A DNA stretch of 64,000 nt from Chloroflexus sp. Y-396-1 (GTDB lineage Bacteria > Chloroflexota > Chloroflexia > Chloroflexales > Chloroflexaceae). Of the stretch, positions 8,977 to 18,223 are shown in pieces. Below the pieces are notes generated by a model. The model saw only the letters and a list, made by a program, of their open reading frames with translations. It ran no database searches and was not told the origin of the DNA. Both the position numbers and the translations under genes were made by a program. The stretch's first letter is position 1. The number at the start of each line of letters is the position of its first letter. The stretch covers positions 2,450,881-2,514,880 of the forward strand of contig NZ_KI911784.1 in the NCBI RefSeq assembly GCF_000516515.1. The letters run 5' to 3'.

Positions 8977-9642
8977 ATGATCAAACAACACTCAATTCAA
9001 TGGATTGTAAGCGGGATTGTTGCGCTAACCGTGTTTGGCCTGTTGCTCTTCCTTGCCAATAGCAACTGGCGCAATCTGACCACGATGGCGACCCCAGTGC
9101 CCGAAGAACCCTGGCCCACGCTTCCCCCAACCTTTACCCCTTTACCGCCAACGGTAGCTCCGGCAGCACCGACGCTCATTCCTCTACCCGATCTACGCCG
9201 GATCGATCCGACAATTGAGCTGGCAATCAAGTTTCCGGTAACAACAGTAACCACGGTTCGCGGGGCGCAGAGCTTCTTCGGTCGCGACGAGATTACACTC
9301 AAAGTTACAGCGGAAGTCCGCTTGGCAGTTGATCTGAGCCGGGCTGAAATCCGACGTGAGGGCAATACGCTGCTGATCCGGTTGCCACGAGCAACAATTT
9401 CCGGTGAACCTAATCCGATTGAAATCGAGGTAATTGGTGAGTCACGACGTTGGATTGGTTCACAGATTACAGCCGCTCAAAATCAGGCATTAGCCCAGGC
9501 CCGTGCTGAGATTCGACAGCGGGTTGCTAATGATCAGGAATTGATCAGTATTGCCAGTGAAGTTGCTTATCGTCGGCTCGAACGCTGGCTAATCGACGAT
9601 CTTGGCTTCAGTCGGGTAACCATCGAGCCAATCATTCCATGA
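8977..9642 (+). CDS. Membrane-anchored DUF4230 protein (first of a pair)
   Basis: The 221-residue protein has one N-terminal transmembrane helix (about 8-28), a Pro/Thr-rich stalk (about 40-72) and an extracytoplasmic DUF4230 region (about 78-221). Typical elements are 'ELAIKFPVTTVTTVRGAQSFFGRDEITLKVTAEVRLAVDL' early in that region and 'ATISGEPNPIEIEVI'. The biochemical function of DUF4230 is not established. A related gene follows 138 bases later. No good ribosome-binding site precedes the ATG. Confidence 0.72.
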   Translation: MIKQHSIQWIVSGIVALTVFGLLLFLANSNWRNLTTMATPVPEEPWPTLPPTFTPLPPTVAPAAPTLIPLPDLRRIDPTIELAIKFPVTTVTTVRGAQSFFGRDEITLKVTAEVRLAVDLSRAEIRREGNTLLIRLPRATISGEPNPIEIEVIGESRRWIGSQITAAQNQALAQARAEIRQRVANDQELISIASEVAYRRLERWLIDDLGFSRVTIEPIIP

Positions 9643-9780
9643 TAATGGCTGGACTGAGACCCATAGCTCTTTTCCACCAACGTTCTGAGATATTGGGGAA
9701 GGAAAGCATAGATAATCGATAGCAGAATGTTTCAGACTCTCACCAAACCAATCCCATTGACCTGAAAAACGGAGGAATGT

Positions 9781-10434
9781 GTGCAAACTCTGAGGCTTAT
9801 TTGGAATGGTCTAGCCGTGGCTGCCGTCCTCTTCATGGTCTGGAGCGTCGTACAAGCCTTTCAAAACATGTCCACCCCTCCGTCAGCTCCGACTACTACT
9901 GTGGAGACACAGATCATCGAGGCCGTGCGGCGAGTCAACAAACAGATTTTCATCGAGCACTACGCAGGGGTAGAAGTACGTCATCTCGACGCACCGGGTG
10001 GTTGGGCAGCCTTCTTGCGCAACCTCGGTGTACGCCAGGAATTTCTGGTTCTGATCCGAGGGCGGGTACCGGCGGGCATTGATCTGAGCCAACTGCGCTC
10101 TGAAGATATCTGGGTCAGCAGTGACGGCCGGCGGGCACAAATTATCCTTCCACCGCCACAAGTCTTCACCGATCAGGTGTCGCTCGATCTGGCGAACAGT
10201 CGTGTGATTGAAAATACCGACTTCTGCCCTGGATTTATCTGCCCGCGCACAAACCTTGAGAGCTTTTTTCAAGCGGTCGATGCGGAGGCGAAAGCGGCAT
10301 TAGTCCAGGCTGCAATTGAGGCTGGCATTCTTTCTCAGGCCGCCCGTGACGCAGAGGCCTACTATACTCAACTGCTCAACAGCCTGGGTATTGCCGAGGT
10401 GCGGGTGATTGTGCGCGGGTATAGTGGGAGGTAG
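9781..10434 (+). CDS. Membrane-anchored DUF4230 protein (second of a pair)
   Basis: A 217-residue relative of the preceding protein: an N-terminal anchor helix (about 6-26), then a DUF4230-like domain with 'ADIDLSQLR'-type strand order ('GRVPAGIDLSQLRSEDIWV', 'RRAQIILPPPQVF') and a C-terminal helix-rich part (about 155-205). It carries a two-Cys stretch 'DFCPGFICP' that the first copy lacks and that could form a disulfide outside the membrane. The GTG start has GGAGGA six bases upstream. Divergence from the first copy is strong, so this is an old duplication. Confidence 0.68.
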   Translation: MQTLRLIWNGLAVAAVLFMVWSVVQAFQNMSTPPSAPTTTVETQIIEAVRRVNKQIFIEHYAGVEVRHLDAPGGWAAFLRNLGVRQEFLVLIRGRVPAGIDLSQLRSEDIWVSSDGRRAQIILPPPQVFTDQVSLDLANSRVIENTDFCPGFICPRTNLESFFQAVDAEAKAALVQAAIEAGILSQAARDAEAYYTQLLNSLGIAEVRVIVRGYSGR

Positions 10435-10561
10435 GGGGGAGGGTATTCAAACATATCTAATCTGTGGTAATTCGTATAGTCTATCGCGTGAAAGGATATG
10501 TATGATTTTTGATTATAATAAGAAACAACTTTGATAATAACATATTCATCGATGATTCAAA

Positions 10562-11269
10562 TTACCGACTCAGCGATAACCGTTCTTTTATTTTTCTAAT
10601 CAGCTCCATATCTAGCACGTTACTGCCAATGACACGCTGAAATTCTACAATGTGATCTAGGTTGTTGAAATAGTCTGGATCAATAAGCAATACGGTATGA
10701 ACGTAAATTTCTATACACTTACTTTCAATGACCGCTGGATCATTTGATATTAGGTTGGAGAAAGGTAAAGTAAATGACAGTACTGGAAAACTGTTATCGT
10801 TGAGGACGCAATTACTGCGGACAATTGCATTGAGGATATGCTGTAACTTGCTTTTCGATATAGGCACCTTTTCAGCCAAAGTAGCCTTGACTTCTGCCAT
10901 TGTGCGAGGCTTGTCAAAGGACTCCACCATAGCGATGAGTTCACTAATAACATGATGTCGGTATTCCGGCAAAGGGCGTAATCCGCGCTTGTTAAGTAAT
11001 TTCAACAAGTCGTTCGAGGTTGTCAGCGAAGAGGATCCAGTTGAGATATTATCCGTCTGTTTTTGAGACTCATCTGATCTTATTGCGATGGCCACTGCTT
11101 CCGAAAAAGTCTCTTCATTTGCTACTGTGATATTGTACAAATGCGTAAGATGGGTAGCAAGATCGTTGCTAATACCTAGAATTACAGGGATTGCCCTGCG
11201 CTGTGGTATGTTCAAAGTCTTTCGTGCCGCTGCGTATCTGGCAATGTACGACTGGTAGATGTATAGCAA
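10562..11269 (-). CDS. Hypothetical protein with a possible winged-helix segment
   Basis: I do not recognise this family. The 235-residue frame opens with TTG and no ribosome-binding site. The same frame stays open upstream to about 11302 ('ISLITQIDNFLLYIYQSY'), so the true start is uncertain. Residues 33-75 look like an alpha/beta piece ('AIPVILGISNDLATHL', 'EAVAIAI'). Residues 100-155 ('HHVISELIAMVES...AEVKATL...SKLQHILNAIVRSNCV') could form a winged helix. Its codon use is more AT-rich than its neighbours, suggesting recent acquisition. It may also be the remnant of a longer gene. Confidence 0.5.
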   Translation of the reverse strand: MLYIYQSYIARYAAARKTLNIPQRRAIPVILGISNDLATHLTHLYNITVANEETFSEAVAIAIRSDESQKQTDNISTGSSSLTTSNDLLKLLNKRGLRPLPEYRHHVISELIAMVESFDKPRTMAEVKATLAEKVPISKSKLQHILNAIVRSNCVLNDNSFPVLSFTLPFSNLISNDPAVIESKCIEIYVHTVLLIDPDYFNNLDHIVEFQRVIGSNVLDMELIRKIKERLSLSR

Positions 11270-11344
11270 AAAATTGTCAATTTGAGTAATCAGACTAATC
11301 TGCTATCGGCCTTATGATAAAGATCAAGTAATAAGACACTTACA

Positions 11345-11719
11345 CTAACTCCCCAATCCATTCGTTTTCAAAAAATCCTCTACAACTGGGAGGTTGGGTA
11401 CACGGTAGAATACTGAGACATTCGTGATAACAGCGCGCACTGCTGTGAAATCGCATTTGCAGCATGCAGCGCATCGGGTGCTTTCAAACCCAATCCACGC
11501 AGGCGAGCCGCCTGCTCCCAAAGCGGTAGCGTGACCGGAATCAGGTTCACTTCCCGGGCGCTCAAAAAATCTCGAAATCAGGCTTCTCATTGCGGGTTCT
11601 GATCGCAGATCGGCTTCGTAAGGGTTGCGAGCTAGGTCAGTTCGCTCGTAATAATCGCTATATTCCCATTACGAGAAGATCGCGGCGTTTGAGTCAACAT
11701 ACACTCGGCCGGATAAGGG
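11345..11719 (-). pseudogene. Decayed PIN-domain (VapC-type) toxin
   Basis: PIN-family pieces can be read only by switching frames. Near the start is 'VYVDSNAAIFS' followed by a stop. A second frame gives 'ITSELT', a stop, then 'LATLTKPICDQNP'. A third gives 'SAREVNLIPVTLPLWEQAAR' and 'LKAPDALHAANAI'. The first frame resumes with 'VITN...FYRVPNLPVVEDFL'. These match, in order, the N-terminal Asp motif, the central helix, the catalytic 'PDALH' region and the C-terminal strand of VapC ribonucleases. One shift lies in a run of T residues at about 11565. The locus starts just after an intact antitoxin gene. Confidence 0.75.
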
Positions 11720-11724
11720 GAGAA

Positions 11725-11964
11725 TTAGCGTTCCCATGCGTCGCGCTCACCGTGTAGGTAGGAATCAACGTCTTCAGCAGTCTGAAAGGCAAGGTGTCCC
11801 GGTGCATCAGCCAGTACTGCTATAAGCGATCGAGATGGCCTGGCAGGTGCATAGGGCAATACGACAATCACTTCCACTGCGATACCAACTGGAAGTTGGG
11901 CATCCACGATCTCGATCTTACCACCTGGCTGAACCTGAGCCGTGAGACGTATTGTGGCCTGCAT
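11725..11964 (-). CDS. Antitoxin of a VapBC-like pair (partner toxin decayed)
   Basis: A 79-residue protein with an AbrB-like N-terminal strand pattern ('GGKIEIVDAQLPVGIAVEVIVVLP') and an acidic C-terminal tail ('AEDVDSYLHGERDAWER') of the kind that wraps PIN toxins. AAGGAT precedes the ATG. It is intact although the toxin immediately downstream is broken. Antitoxins of this family usually repress their own operon and neutralise the ribonuclease; here it would have only the regulatory role left, or protect against a related toxin elsewhere. Confidence 0.72.
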   Translation of the reverse strand: MQATIRLTAQVQPGGKIEIVDAQLPVGIAVEVIVVLPYAPARPSRSLIAVLADAPGHLAFQTAEDVDSYLHGERDAWER

Positions 11965-12561
11965 AGGTCATCCTTATCTTTTGCGCATCGTTCATTTCTT
12001 AGCATACATCCCGTCCGACTGACAATACCATGCGTATATCAGGATTCAGATTCGCTCCAAATGCCTTCTGGACAGCCGTGCTCGAATGTTGCTGCTCATG
12101 ATGATGCTGTCGTAATCGGTATTCATGGTGTATTGTCTGTATTATTGCAAGCATATCCGACGCGCTATCGGTGGTCAATGCCAGGGCGGGGAGGAGAGTT
12201 TTTCAAAGTTTACTCAGCAGTGTTGAGGTGAGGAGAGAGGACGGGAAACGTGAACGGGAGGGGCAGGTTTCCAACGCGCCTGCACCAGTGTGCTCCTGAT
12301 CCGACGCGGGTTCTACCGCTACTACCGCACGATACAGGCCTCTGGTCCACGCACCTAGGTGACTTTGTGGGTCGGAAGTCATCGGCAGCAGGTGCGTGAT
12401 GTTTGTCGGTGTTGCTCCATAGTATTGCGCAGTTTGGTCATCGCATCGCACCCTGAAACTGAAAACCTTGCAGGCTTCTACATGCAACGTCAACATACTC
12501 TGCAATGCTCAACCATACCACACCTGCAATCGACAGTAGCAGACTAAGAACGCCTTTCCCC
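11965..12561. other. Intergenic region without a supported gene
   Basis: Several short frames exist on both strands but none has family features or a ribosome-binding site. The stretch separates the antitoxin promoter side from the 3' end of the methyltransferase gene. I see no clear repeat or RNA gene. Confidence 0.45.
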
Positions 12562-13395
12562 CTACTCCCCCCGCCAGCGGAAAATCAAAATAAACTGATG
12601 CATCTGGTTGGCGACGAACGTGTAGGGGTAGCCAAATGGATACAGGCGCTGGCTCTGATCGTGCCAGATTTGGTAGCCACGATATTCGAGGCCGGGAATC
12701 TGGCGTAATGCCACAACGAGATCGGCATGGAGCATGTTGTGATGTTCGGGGGTTGGCTGCAGATCTTTCGCAAACACGACCAGGTGACCATAAGGTCGTA
12801 AGACCTGAAGCGCTGAGGAAAGAATTGCGCATAGTTCGCGGATAAACTCGTGGTAGGGAAGATTGCCCAGATCAGCCGACGATGTGGTAAAGGGGGTTGG
12901 TTGTGGACGACCACGTTTCCGCCGTTCGCCGGTTTTCGGACGCGCCATCATTGCTGCATACGGCGGATCGGTTAAGATCAGGTCGAATGGGCGTTCTCGA
13001 ACTGCTGGCAGGTCGAGAAGATGACGAGCGTCGGCAACCAGATAGGTTTGCGATGGTATTCCTAGCTCGGTGCAGACCGCCTGGTAAATGGATGCGTACT
13101 CCGGTGAGAGATCAATCCCAACGGCTGTGCGTTCCTCAAGGGAACTGGCGATCAAGGTACCGCCTACGCCCGCAAATGGATCGAGGATGTGACCATGCCG
13201 CCGAGTGAAAAAGCGAATCAGCTCGGCCATCAGTTGCGGTGGCTTGGGTGAGGGATGTTTGCGACGCAAGTGGTGAGCTAGACTCGCGGCGCCACGAGTA
13301 GGGTAGGCAGTGCTGATCACCGACCGCAGAGCGTAGGTCCAGGCCCGTGCATCGAGGTCGTTGAGCCGATTACGAGGATCGCGTTCGTCGGTCAT
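12562..13395 (-). CDS. Orphan SAM-dependent DNA methyltransferase (N4/N6 amino class)
   Basis: The 277-residue protein has the SAM-binding motif 'ILDPFAGVGGTL' (about residues 70-81), an acidic residue after strand 2 ('GIDLSPEY') and the catalytic motif IV 'LILTDPPY' (about 140-147). DPPY is typical of enzymes that methylate the exocyclic amino group of adenine or cytosine. An insert rich in Arg and Lys follows (about 152-165), a candidate DNA-contact region. No restriction endonuclease or specificity gene is nearby, so it is probably a solitary methylase. An RNA or protein target is less likely given DPPY, but not excluded. Confidence 0.8.
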   Translation of the reverse strand: MTDERDPRNRLNDLDARAWTYALRSVISTAYPTRGAASLAHHLRRKHPSPKPPQLMAELIRFFTRRHGHILDPFAGVGGTLIASSLEERTAVGIDLSPEYASIYQAVCTELGIPSQTYLVADARHLLDLPAVRERPFDLILTDPPYAAMMARPKTGERRKRGRPQPTPFTTSSADLGNLPYHEFIRELCAILSSALQVLRPYGHLVVFAKDLQPTPEHHNMLHADLVVALRQIPGLEYRGYQIWHDQSQRLYPFGYPYTFVANQMHQFILIFRWRGE

Positions 13396-13497
13396 CGGTG
13401 CTTGCCAGCGATCAAGAAGGCGCCTAGTGTTTGTATTGACCCTTTCTTCTCCCGGTTCAGGAAAAGAAAGGGTGAGATGGAGAAGATTGGAATCGGC

Positions 13498-14640
13498 CTA
13501 TGACCGGTGCGCTGCCATTGCCTCTGCAAAACGGGCAAACAAATAGGTCGCATCGTGCGGCCCTGGCCCTGCTTCTGGATGGTACTGCACACTGAAACAC
13601 TGTAAATCTGGGTATTCAAACCCCTCTAGGGTCTGATCGTTCAGATTAATGTGCGTTAGGATAACTCCTGCCGGGAGCGAGTCAGGGTCTACCGCAAAGC
13701 CATGGTTTTGCGAAGTGATCTCAACCCGACCGGTTGGTAAATAACGTACCGGATGATTGGCCCCATGATGACCAAATGGCAATTTGTACGTTCGCCCACC
13801 AAGCGCCAACCCCATCAGTTGATGGCCGAGACAAATGCCGAAGATCGGCAACTTACCGAGCAAGGCCCGTAATGTGGCAACAGCGTAGGTCGCCGCAGCC
13901 GGATCTCCCGGTCCATTCGAGAAGAAGAGACCATCAGGGTTAAGCGCCAACGCATCTTCAGGTGGGGTCGTTGCCGGTACAACAGTCACTCGACAGCCGT
14001 GATCAACTAGGCGGCGCAAAATGGTGCGCTTGAGGCCGAAGTCGTAGGCAACAACGTGGAAGATCAGTTCCTGGGCTGGCCCGTTTGGGTAGGGCGGGGT
14101 AAACGGGATGCTGTTTGTGACCCAGTGATACGGCTCAGGACACGTCACCACCTGCGTTAAGTCTTGCCCTTCCATCGGTGGGGCAGCTCGACACTTGGCT
14201 AGTAATGCCTCGATTGAGTCGCCAGTCGTTGAGATTATGCCGCGCATCGCACCAGCAGTTCGGATATGGCGCGTTAATGCACGAGTATCGACATCACTGA
14301 TTGCAACAATGCCATGTTCGCGCAGTAACTGAGCCAGACTGCCACGGGCGCGCCACGAGCTGTAGTGTTCGCTATAGCTGCGAACAATGAAACCGGCCAC
14401 CTGGGGCTGGATCGATTCAGGATCGAAATCGTTGACACCGGTATTCCCAATGTGCGGCGCAGTCATCGTCACCAGTTGACCGCAATACGAAGGATCGGTC
14501 AATATCTCTTGATAGCCGGTCATGCCGGTGTGAAAGACCACTTCGCCAACCCGCTCACCTGGCGCACCGAATGAGCGACCGGGAAAGACCCGACCATCTT
14601 CTAGAACAAGTACTGCATCCATCGTTTGTTGTACTCTCAT
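13498..14640 (-). CDS. carA: Carbamoyl-phosphate synthase small (glutaminase) subunit
   Basis: CarA hydrolyses glutamine and passes ammonia to CarB for carbamoyl phosphate, feeding pyrimidine and arginine synthesis. The N-terminal CPSase domain begins '[20 protein letters not shown]' and contains '[17 protein letters not shown]'. The C-terminal class I amidotransferase has the nucleophile in '[15 protein letters not shown]' and the His/Glu in '[10 protein letters not shown]'. The ATG at 14640 gives 380 residues; an ATG at 14622 ('[10 protein letters not shown]') matches the usual family start and may be the real one. carB is not in the window. Confidence 0.95.
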   Translation of the reverse strand: MRVQQTMDAVLVLEDGRVFPGRSFGAPGERVGEVVFHTGMTGYQEILTDPSYCGQLVTMTAPHIGNTGVNDFDPESIQPQVAGFIVRSYSEHYSSWRARGSLAQLLREHGIVAISDVDTRALTRHIRTAGAMRGIISTTGDSIEALLAKCRAAPPMEGQDLTQVVTCPEPYHWVTNSIPFTPPYPNGPAQELIFHVVAYDFGLKRTILRRLVDHGCRVTVVPATTPPEDALALNPDGLFFSNGPGDPAAATYAVATLRALLGKLPIFGICLGHQLMGLALGGRTYKLPFGHHGANHPVRYLPTGRVEITSQNHGFAVDPDSLPAGVILTHINLNDQTLEGFEYPDLQCFSVQYHPEAGPGPHDATYLFARFAEAMAAHRS

Positions 14641-14806
14641 TGGGGGCACAGACTGGTTACTGTCGCCCTTCTGACTATTTCGTGTATTGTAACATAGAAG
14701 TTACCCTATCCGTTACGCGACCACGGTGGTTATGCCGGGAGATGACCGGACAAGGAATATCCAGACACGCTCTTAGAGCCGCGCTTACCCTTCACACCAC
14801 AAGGTC

Positions 14807-14815
14807 TGGTATGAT
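14807..14815 (+). promoter_or_regulatory. Extended -10 promoter giving a probably leaderless GT4 transcript
   Basis: TGGTATGAT ends six bases before the ATG at 14822, so transcription would start at or next to the start codon. No ribosome-binding site is present in that short space. Confidence 0.5.
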
Positions 14816-14821
14816 AGCCCT

Positions 14822-15934
14822 ATGCACATCGTCCAACTCTACAAAGACTATCCACCGATTCAGGGTGGCATTGAAAACCATCTCCAGTTATTGAGCGAAG
14901 GCCTAGTAGCACGTGGACACCGGGTAACGGTTGTCTTTGTCGCCCCCGGACGCCATGGCTGGCAAATGGAACGGAATGGGGTTTCGCTAATAGCCACGCC
15001 ACGATTATTCACGCTGGCCCGTGCTCCGGTCAGTCTGCCGCTGCTCTGGCTGATACGACGTTTACGACCCGATCTGATCCATTTTCATCACCCGTATCCG
15101 TTCGGTGATCTGGCGTTGCTGGCACTCCCAACTACACTCGTCGTCACCTATCATAGTGACATTGTGCGTCAACGAGTTTTGGGGCTGCTCGCAGCCCCAC
15201 TTATCGAACAGACCCTACGACGGGCGGCCCGCATCATCGCTACCAGCCCGGCGCTGGTGGCTACATCGCACTGGCTAACCCGTCATCGCGAACGGGTGCG
15301 CGTGGTACCGTTCGGGATACCTTCCCTGCCTCTGCCCGACCCCCATCTGGTGACAGCGCTACGGCATCGTTTCCCTGGTCCCAATGCCTTATTCGTCGGC
15401 CGGTTACGCTACTACAAAGGAGTTGATCGCCTGATCCGCGCTCTCGCATTACTACCGTACGGTCGCGCAATTATTGTTGGTGGTGATGCAACGGTACGCG
15501 GTAGCGATCTGATCCGATTGGCTGCCGAAGTGGGAGTGGGTGATCGAGTACACGTACTGGGCGCCGTTGATAACGTTACATTACGAGCACTCTACGCGGT
15601 TGCCGATGTCTTTGTGCTGCCCTCAGTGGCACGCAGTGAAGCCTTTGGCATTGTGCAGATTGAAGCCCAACAAGCCGGGCTACCGATCATCTGTACCGAG
15701 CTAGGTACCGGCACGACGTATGTCAATTTACACTTGCGCACCGGCCTGGTCGTACCGCCTGATGATCCTCCGGCGCTAGCGCAGGCGCTCCACACGCTCT
15801 GGCAAAACCCAGATCGGGCACGTGCCTTCGGGTTGGCCGGACGTGAACGAGCAGCCACTGAGTTTAGCCTTGACCGAATGCTCACCCGTATTGAAGCAGT
15901 CTATGCCGAAGCGCTAACGACAACGGTGCTATAA
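14822..15934 (+). CDS. Glycosyltransferase family 4 protein
   Basis: A 370-residue GT-B enzyme. The N-terminal acceptor domain has 'DYPPIQGGIENHLQLLSEGL', the common GT4 opening. The C-terminal nucleotide-sugar domain has 'ALFVGRLRYYKGVDRLIRA' and the E-x7-E signature in 'SEAFGIVQIEAQQAGLPII'. It probably moves a hexose from a nucleotide sugar to a lipid or glycan at the cytoplasmic membrane face; the donor cannot be read from sequence. It is transcribed alone, away from the large glycan locus, and appears leaderless. Confidence 0.88.
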   Translation: MHIVQLYKDYPPIQGGIENHLQLLSEGLVARGHRVTVVFVAPGRHGWQMERNGVSLIATPRLFTLARAPVSLPLLWLIRRLRPDLIHFHHPYPFGDLALLALPTTLVVTYHSDIVRQRVLGLLAAPLIEQTLRRAARIIATSPALVATSHWLTRHRERVRVVPFGIPSLPLPDPHLVTALRHRFPGPNALFVGRLRYYKGVDRLIRALALLPYGRAIIVGGDATVRGSDLIRLAAEVGVGDRVHVLGAVDNVTLRALYAVADVFVLPSVARSEAFGIVQIEAQQAGLPIICTELGTGTTYVNLHLRTGLVVPPDDPPALAQALHTLWQNPDRARAFGLAGRERAATEFSLDRMLTRIEAVYAEALTTTVL

Positions 15935-15974
15935 TGGCAGTACTAACTGCCTTCTGTAACACGCGGAGCAGATC

Positions 15975-17324
15975 ATGGAACGTTTTACGGCCTACATTGA
16001 TAGCCAGCGCTCACGTTTTCTTGCCGAACTGGCCGACATTATTCGTATTCCCTCTGTGGCAGCCCAAAATCGGGGCATAGAAGAAACCGCCACGTTTGTC
16101 GAGCAGCGATTTCGTCGTCTGGGCGCCGAAACCCGCATCTTGCAGGCCGATGGTGGGAATCCACTTGTCTACGCTACCATCGGTCGTGGCTCGCGCACCC
16201 TCTTGATCTACGACCACTATGATGTACAACCAGCCGAACCGCTGGAGTTATGGCAGAGTCCACCGTTCGAGTTGACAGAACGTAATGGCAAACTGTACGG
16301 ACGTGGCGTGGCTGACAACAAAGGGAATCTCATGCTGCGGATACAGGCTATCGAGGCCTGGCTGGCAACCGAAGGGGAACTGCCAATTCGGATTATTTTT
16401 GCCGTTGAGGGTGAAGAGGAGGTGAGTTCGCGCACGTTACCGGCTGTTTGCCGTGAATACGCCGATCTGCTGCGCGCCGACGGTTGTCTGTGGGAGACGG
16501 GAGGAGTTGATTTAGGCGAGCGACCGGTCGTGACGTGTGGCGCAAAGGGTATTCAGTACGTGGAGTTGATCGCTCGCGGCGCACGCCACGATCTCCACTC
16601 ATCGTATGCAACGTTTGTACCAAATCCGGCTTGGCGTCTGATCTGGGCGCTCAACACGTTGAAAGGCCCTGATGGTCGGGTGCGTATTCCTGGATTCTAC
16701 GACCGGGTGCGGCAACCATCTGATAGCGATCTGGCGGCGCTGGCCTCCATTCCGGCAGACGATGACGATGCCTTGTTAGCAAACCTCGGACTGAGCGATT
16801 TTCTTGATGGCGTGCGAGGAGTGGAACGCTTGCGGCGCCATCTCTTTGAGCCGACCTGCACCATCTGCGGTCTGGTGAGTGGCTATACTGGTAAGGGTAG
16901 TAAGACCGTTTTACCCAATAAGGCACGCGCAAAGATCGATTTCCGGCTGGTACCAGATATGGAACCGGCTGAGGTTTTGCAGCAGTTGCGGCAGCATTTA
17001 GATGCGGAAGGGTTCCAGGATATTGAGATTGTCGATCTGGGGGGCGAACATCCAGCTCGTGGCCCACTCGACGCTACTATCGTTCGGGCTGCACTAGACT
17101 CGGCGCGTGAGGTGTACGGCTGCGAACCAATCCTTTACCCAACAATGGCTGGAACCGGCCCGATGTATCCGCTATGTACGGCCCTGGGCACACCGGTTGC
17201 CAGTGGCGCTGGATGTGGTTACTACAGCTCGCGTGTTCACTCGCCAAATGAAAACATTCGCATTGTCGATTACTGGCGGGCAATGCAGTGGATGGGTAGC
17301 CTGATCCGACACTTTGCCGGGTAA
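15975..17324 (+). CDS. M20-family metallopeptidase (dipeptidase)
   Basis: The 449-residue protein shows the M20 catalytic site: 'LIYDHYDVQP' (metal His and catalytic Asp), 'GRGVADNKGN' (bridging Asp), 'FAVEGEEEVSS' (catalytic Glu pair) and a late metal His in 'SRVHSPNENI'. The dimerisation lid lies at about residues 190-320. It belongs with the carnosinase/CNDP-like dipeptidases, cytosolic enzymes that cut dipeptides or acylated amino acids using two Zn ions. The start lies 41 bases after the glycosyltransferase stop, so the two may share a transcript. Exact substrate unknown. Confidence 0.88.
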   Translation: MERFTAYIDSQRSRFLAELADIIRIPSVAAQNRGIEETATFVEQRFRRLGAETRILQADGGNPLVYATIGRGSRTLLIYDHYDVQPAEPLELWQSPPFELTERNGKLYGRGVADNKGNLMLRIQAIEAWLATEGELPIRIIFAVEGEEEVSSRTLPAVCREYADLLRADGCLWETGGVDLGERPVVTCGAKGIQYVELIARGARHDLHSSYATFVPNPAWRLIWALNTLKGPDGRVRIPGFYDRVRQPSDSDLAALASIPADDDDALLANLGLSDFLDGVRGVERLRRHLFEPTCTICGLVSGYTGKGSKTVLPNKARAKIDFRLVPDMEPAEVLQQLRQHLDAEGFQDIEIVDLGGEHPARGPLDATIVRAALDSAREVYGCEPILYPTMAGTGPMYPLCTALGTPVASGAGCGYYSSRVHSPNENIRIVDYWRAMQWMGSLIRHFAG

Positions 17325-17400
17325 ACAACGTATCTGTTTGAAAGCTGGTCGTTGGTCATCATCTCGGTGGCGAGGCATTCGCCTCTTCAATATCCAGTCT

Positions 17401-17423
17401 GAGGCGGGTTAGGAACGCGCCTC
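17401..17423. terminator. Hairpin between convergent M20 and secreted-protein genes
   Basis: GAGGCGGGTT pairs with AACGCGCCTC with one mismatch around an AGG loop, between two genes that end toward each other. It resembles the hairpins at 8875 and 23942. Confidence 0.5.
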
Positions 17424-17443
17424 TACTTCCATCACCGAAGCAT

Positions 17444-18211
17444 TTACGGGGCACTCGGTGTTGTCACCCGAAGAGGGCCAAGCGTAGCTGTCGGTGTCGG
17501 CGGAAGCGGCGTCTCACACAGATACTCGGCGACGACCACTGCCCGCTCACGCTCTTGCACGACGATCTCATGTTGTCCGGGGCGTTCAGCGCCAACACGT
17601 AACACGATGCGGAATGCACCTGTCTGATCACTGGCTCCCCCGCCTACCGGTCGATCATCGAACAGTACCAGCAATGCAATGTGCGGTCGAGCTTTACCGC
17701 TGAGTTCAACCAGATCGCCTGGCGCACAACGGAGCGCAGCCTGAATTGTTGGCGTAGGGCTGAAGTTCAGTGTCGGGATTGCGGTTGGTGATGATGTTGG
17801 TGACGGTAATAACGTTTGGACGGTTGATGTCGCAACTGGCAATGGGGTCAGCGTCGCGGTTGGCGATACAATCGTAGTAAGAGGTGTTGCGGTCACAGTC
17901 GCAGTCAACGTTGGTGTTGCGGTCGCAGCAGGTGATTGGTTCGTCTGGCCCTGGCTACGGGCTGTCGCCGTTAGCGCTGTCGCCACAAGAGCCGTGCGCG
18001 TTTGAGCAGCAGCAGTTTTCGTAGGATTACAAATATCTGGATATGGCTCACACTCAAGTGCCGGTTCGTAACACCCTGGGTAGAGCGGTTGATCGTTGCA
18101 ACTCGGTTGGGCAAGCGAATTGCTATACGGTACTGACAGCGATAACCAAATGACAAATGCTATTCCTATAGCAATGATGCTGAGTGGCCAGAAACGATTT
18201 GACCATTCCAT
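17444..18211 (-). CDS. Exported protein with Thr/Pro-rich linker and C-terminal Ig-like domain
   Basis: I do not recognise a named family. The 255-residue protein has an N-terminal signal or anchor helix (about 10-30), a short Cys-rich segment with six Cys (about 37-62, 'CNDQPLYPGCYEP'), a long Ala/Thr/Pro linker (about 65-158) and a beta-rich domain (about 160-235, 'APGDLVELSGKARPHIALLVLFDD'). It lies 12 bases after the DsbA-like gene and is probably cotranscribed, so its Cys-rich segment may be a target of that oxidoreductase. A surface-exposed or stalk role is likely. Confidence 0.6.
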   Translation of the reverse strand: MEWSNRFWPLSIIAIGIAFVIWLSLSVPYSNSLAQPSCNDQPLYPGCYEPALECEPYPDICNPTKTAAAQTRTALVATALTATARSQGQTNQSPAATATPTLTATVTATPLTTIVSPTATLTPLPVATSTVQTLLPSPTSSPTAIPTLNFSPTPTIQAALRCAPGDLVELSGKARPHIALLVLFDDRPVGGGASDQTGAFRIVLRVGAERPGQHEIVVQERERAVVVAEYLCETPLPPTPTATLGPLRVTTPSAP

Positions 18212-18223
18212 CTGTTTTGTACC

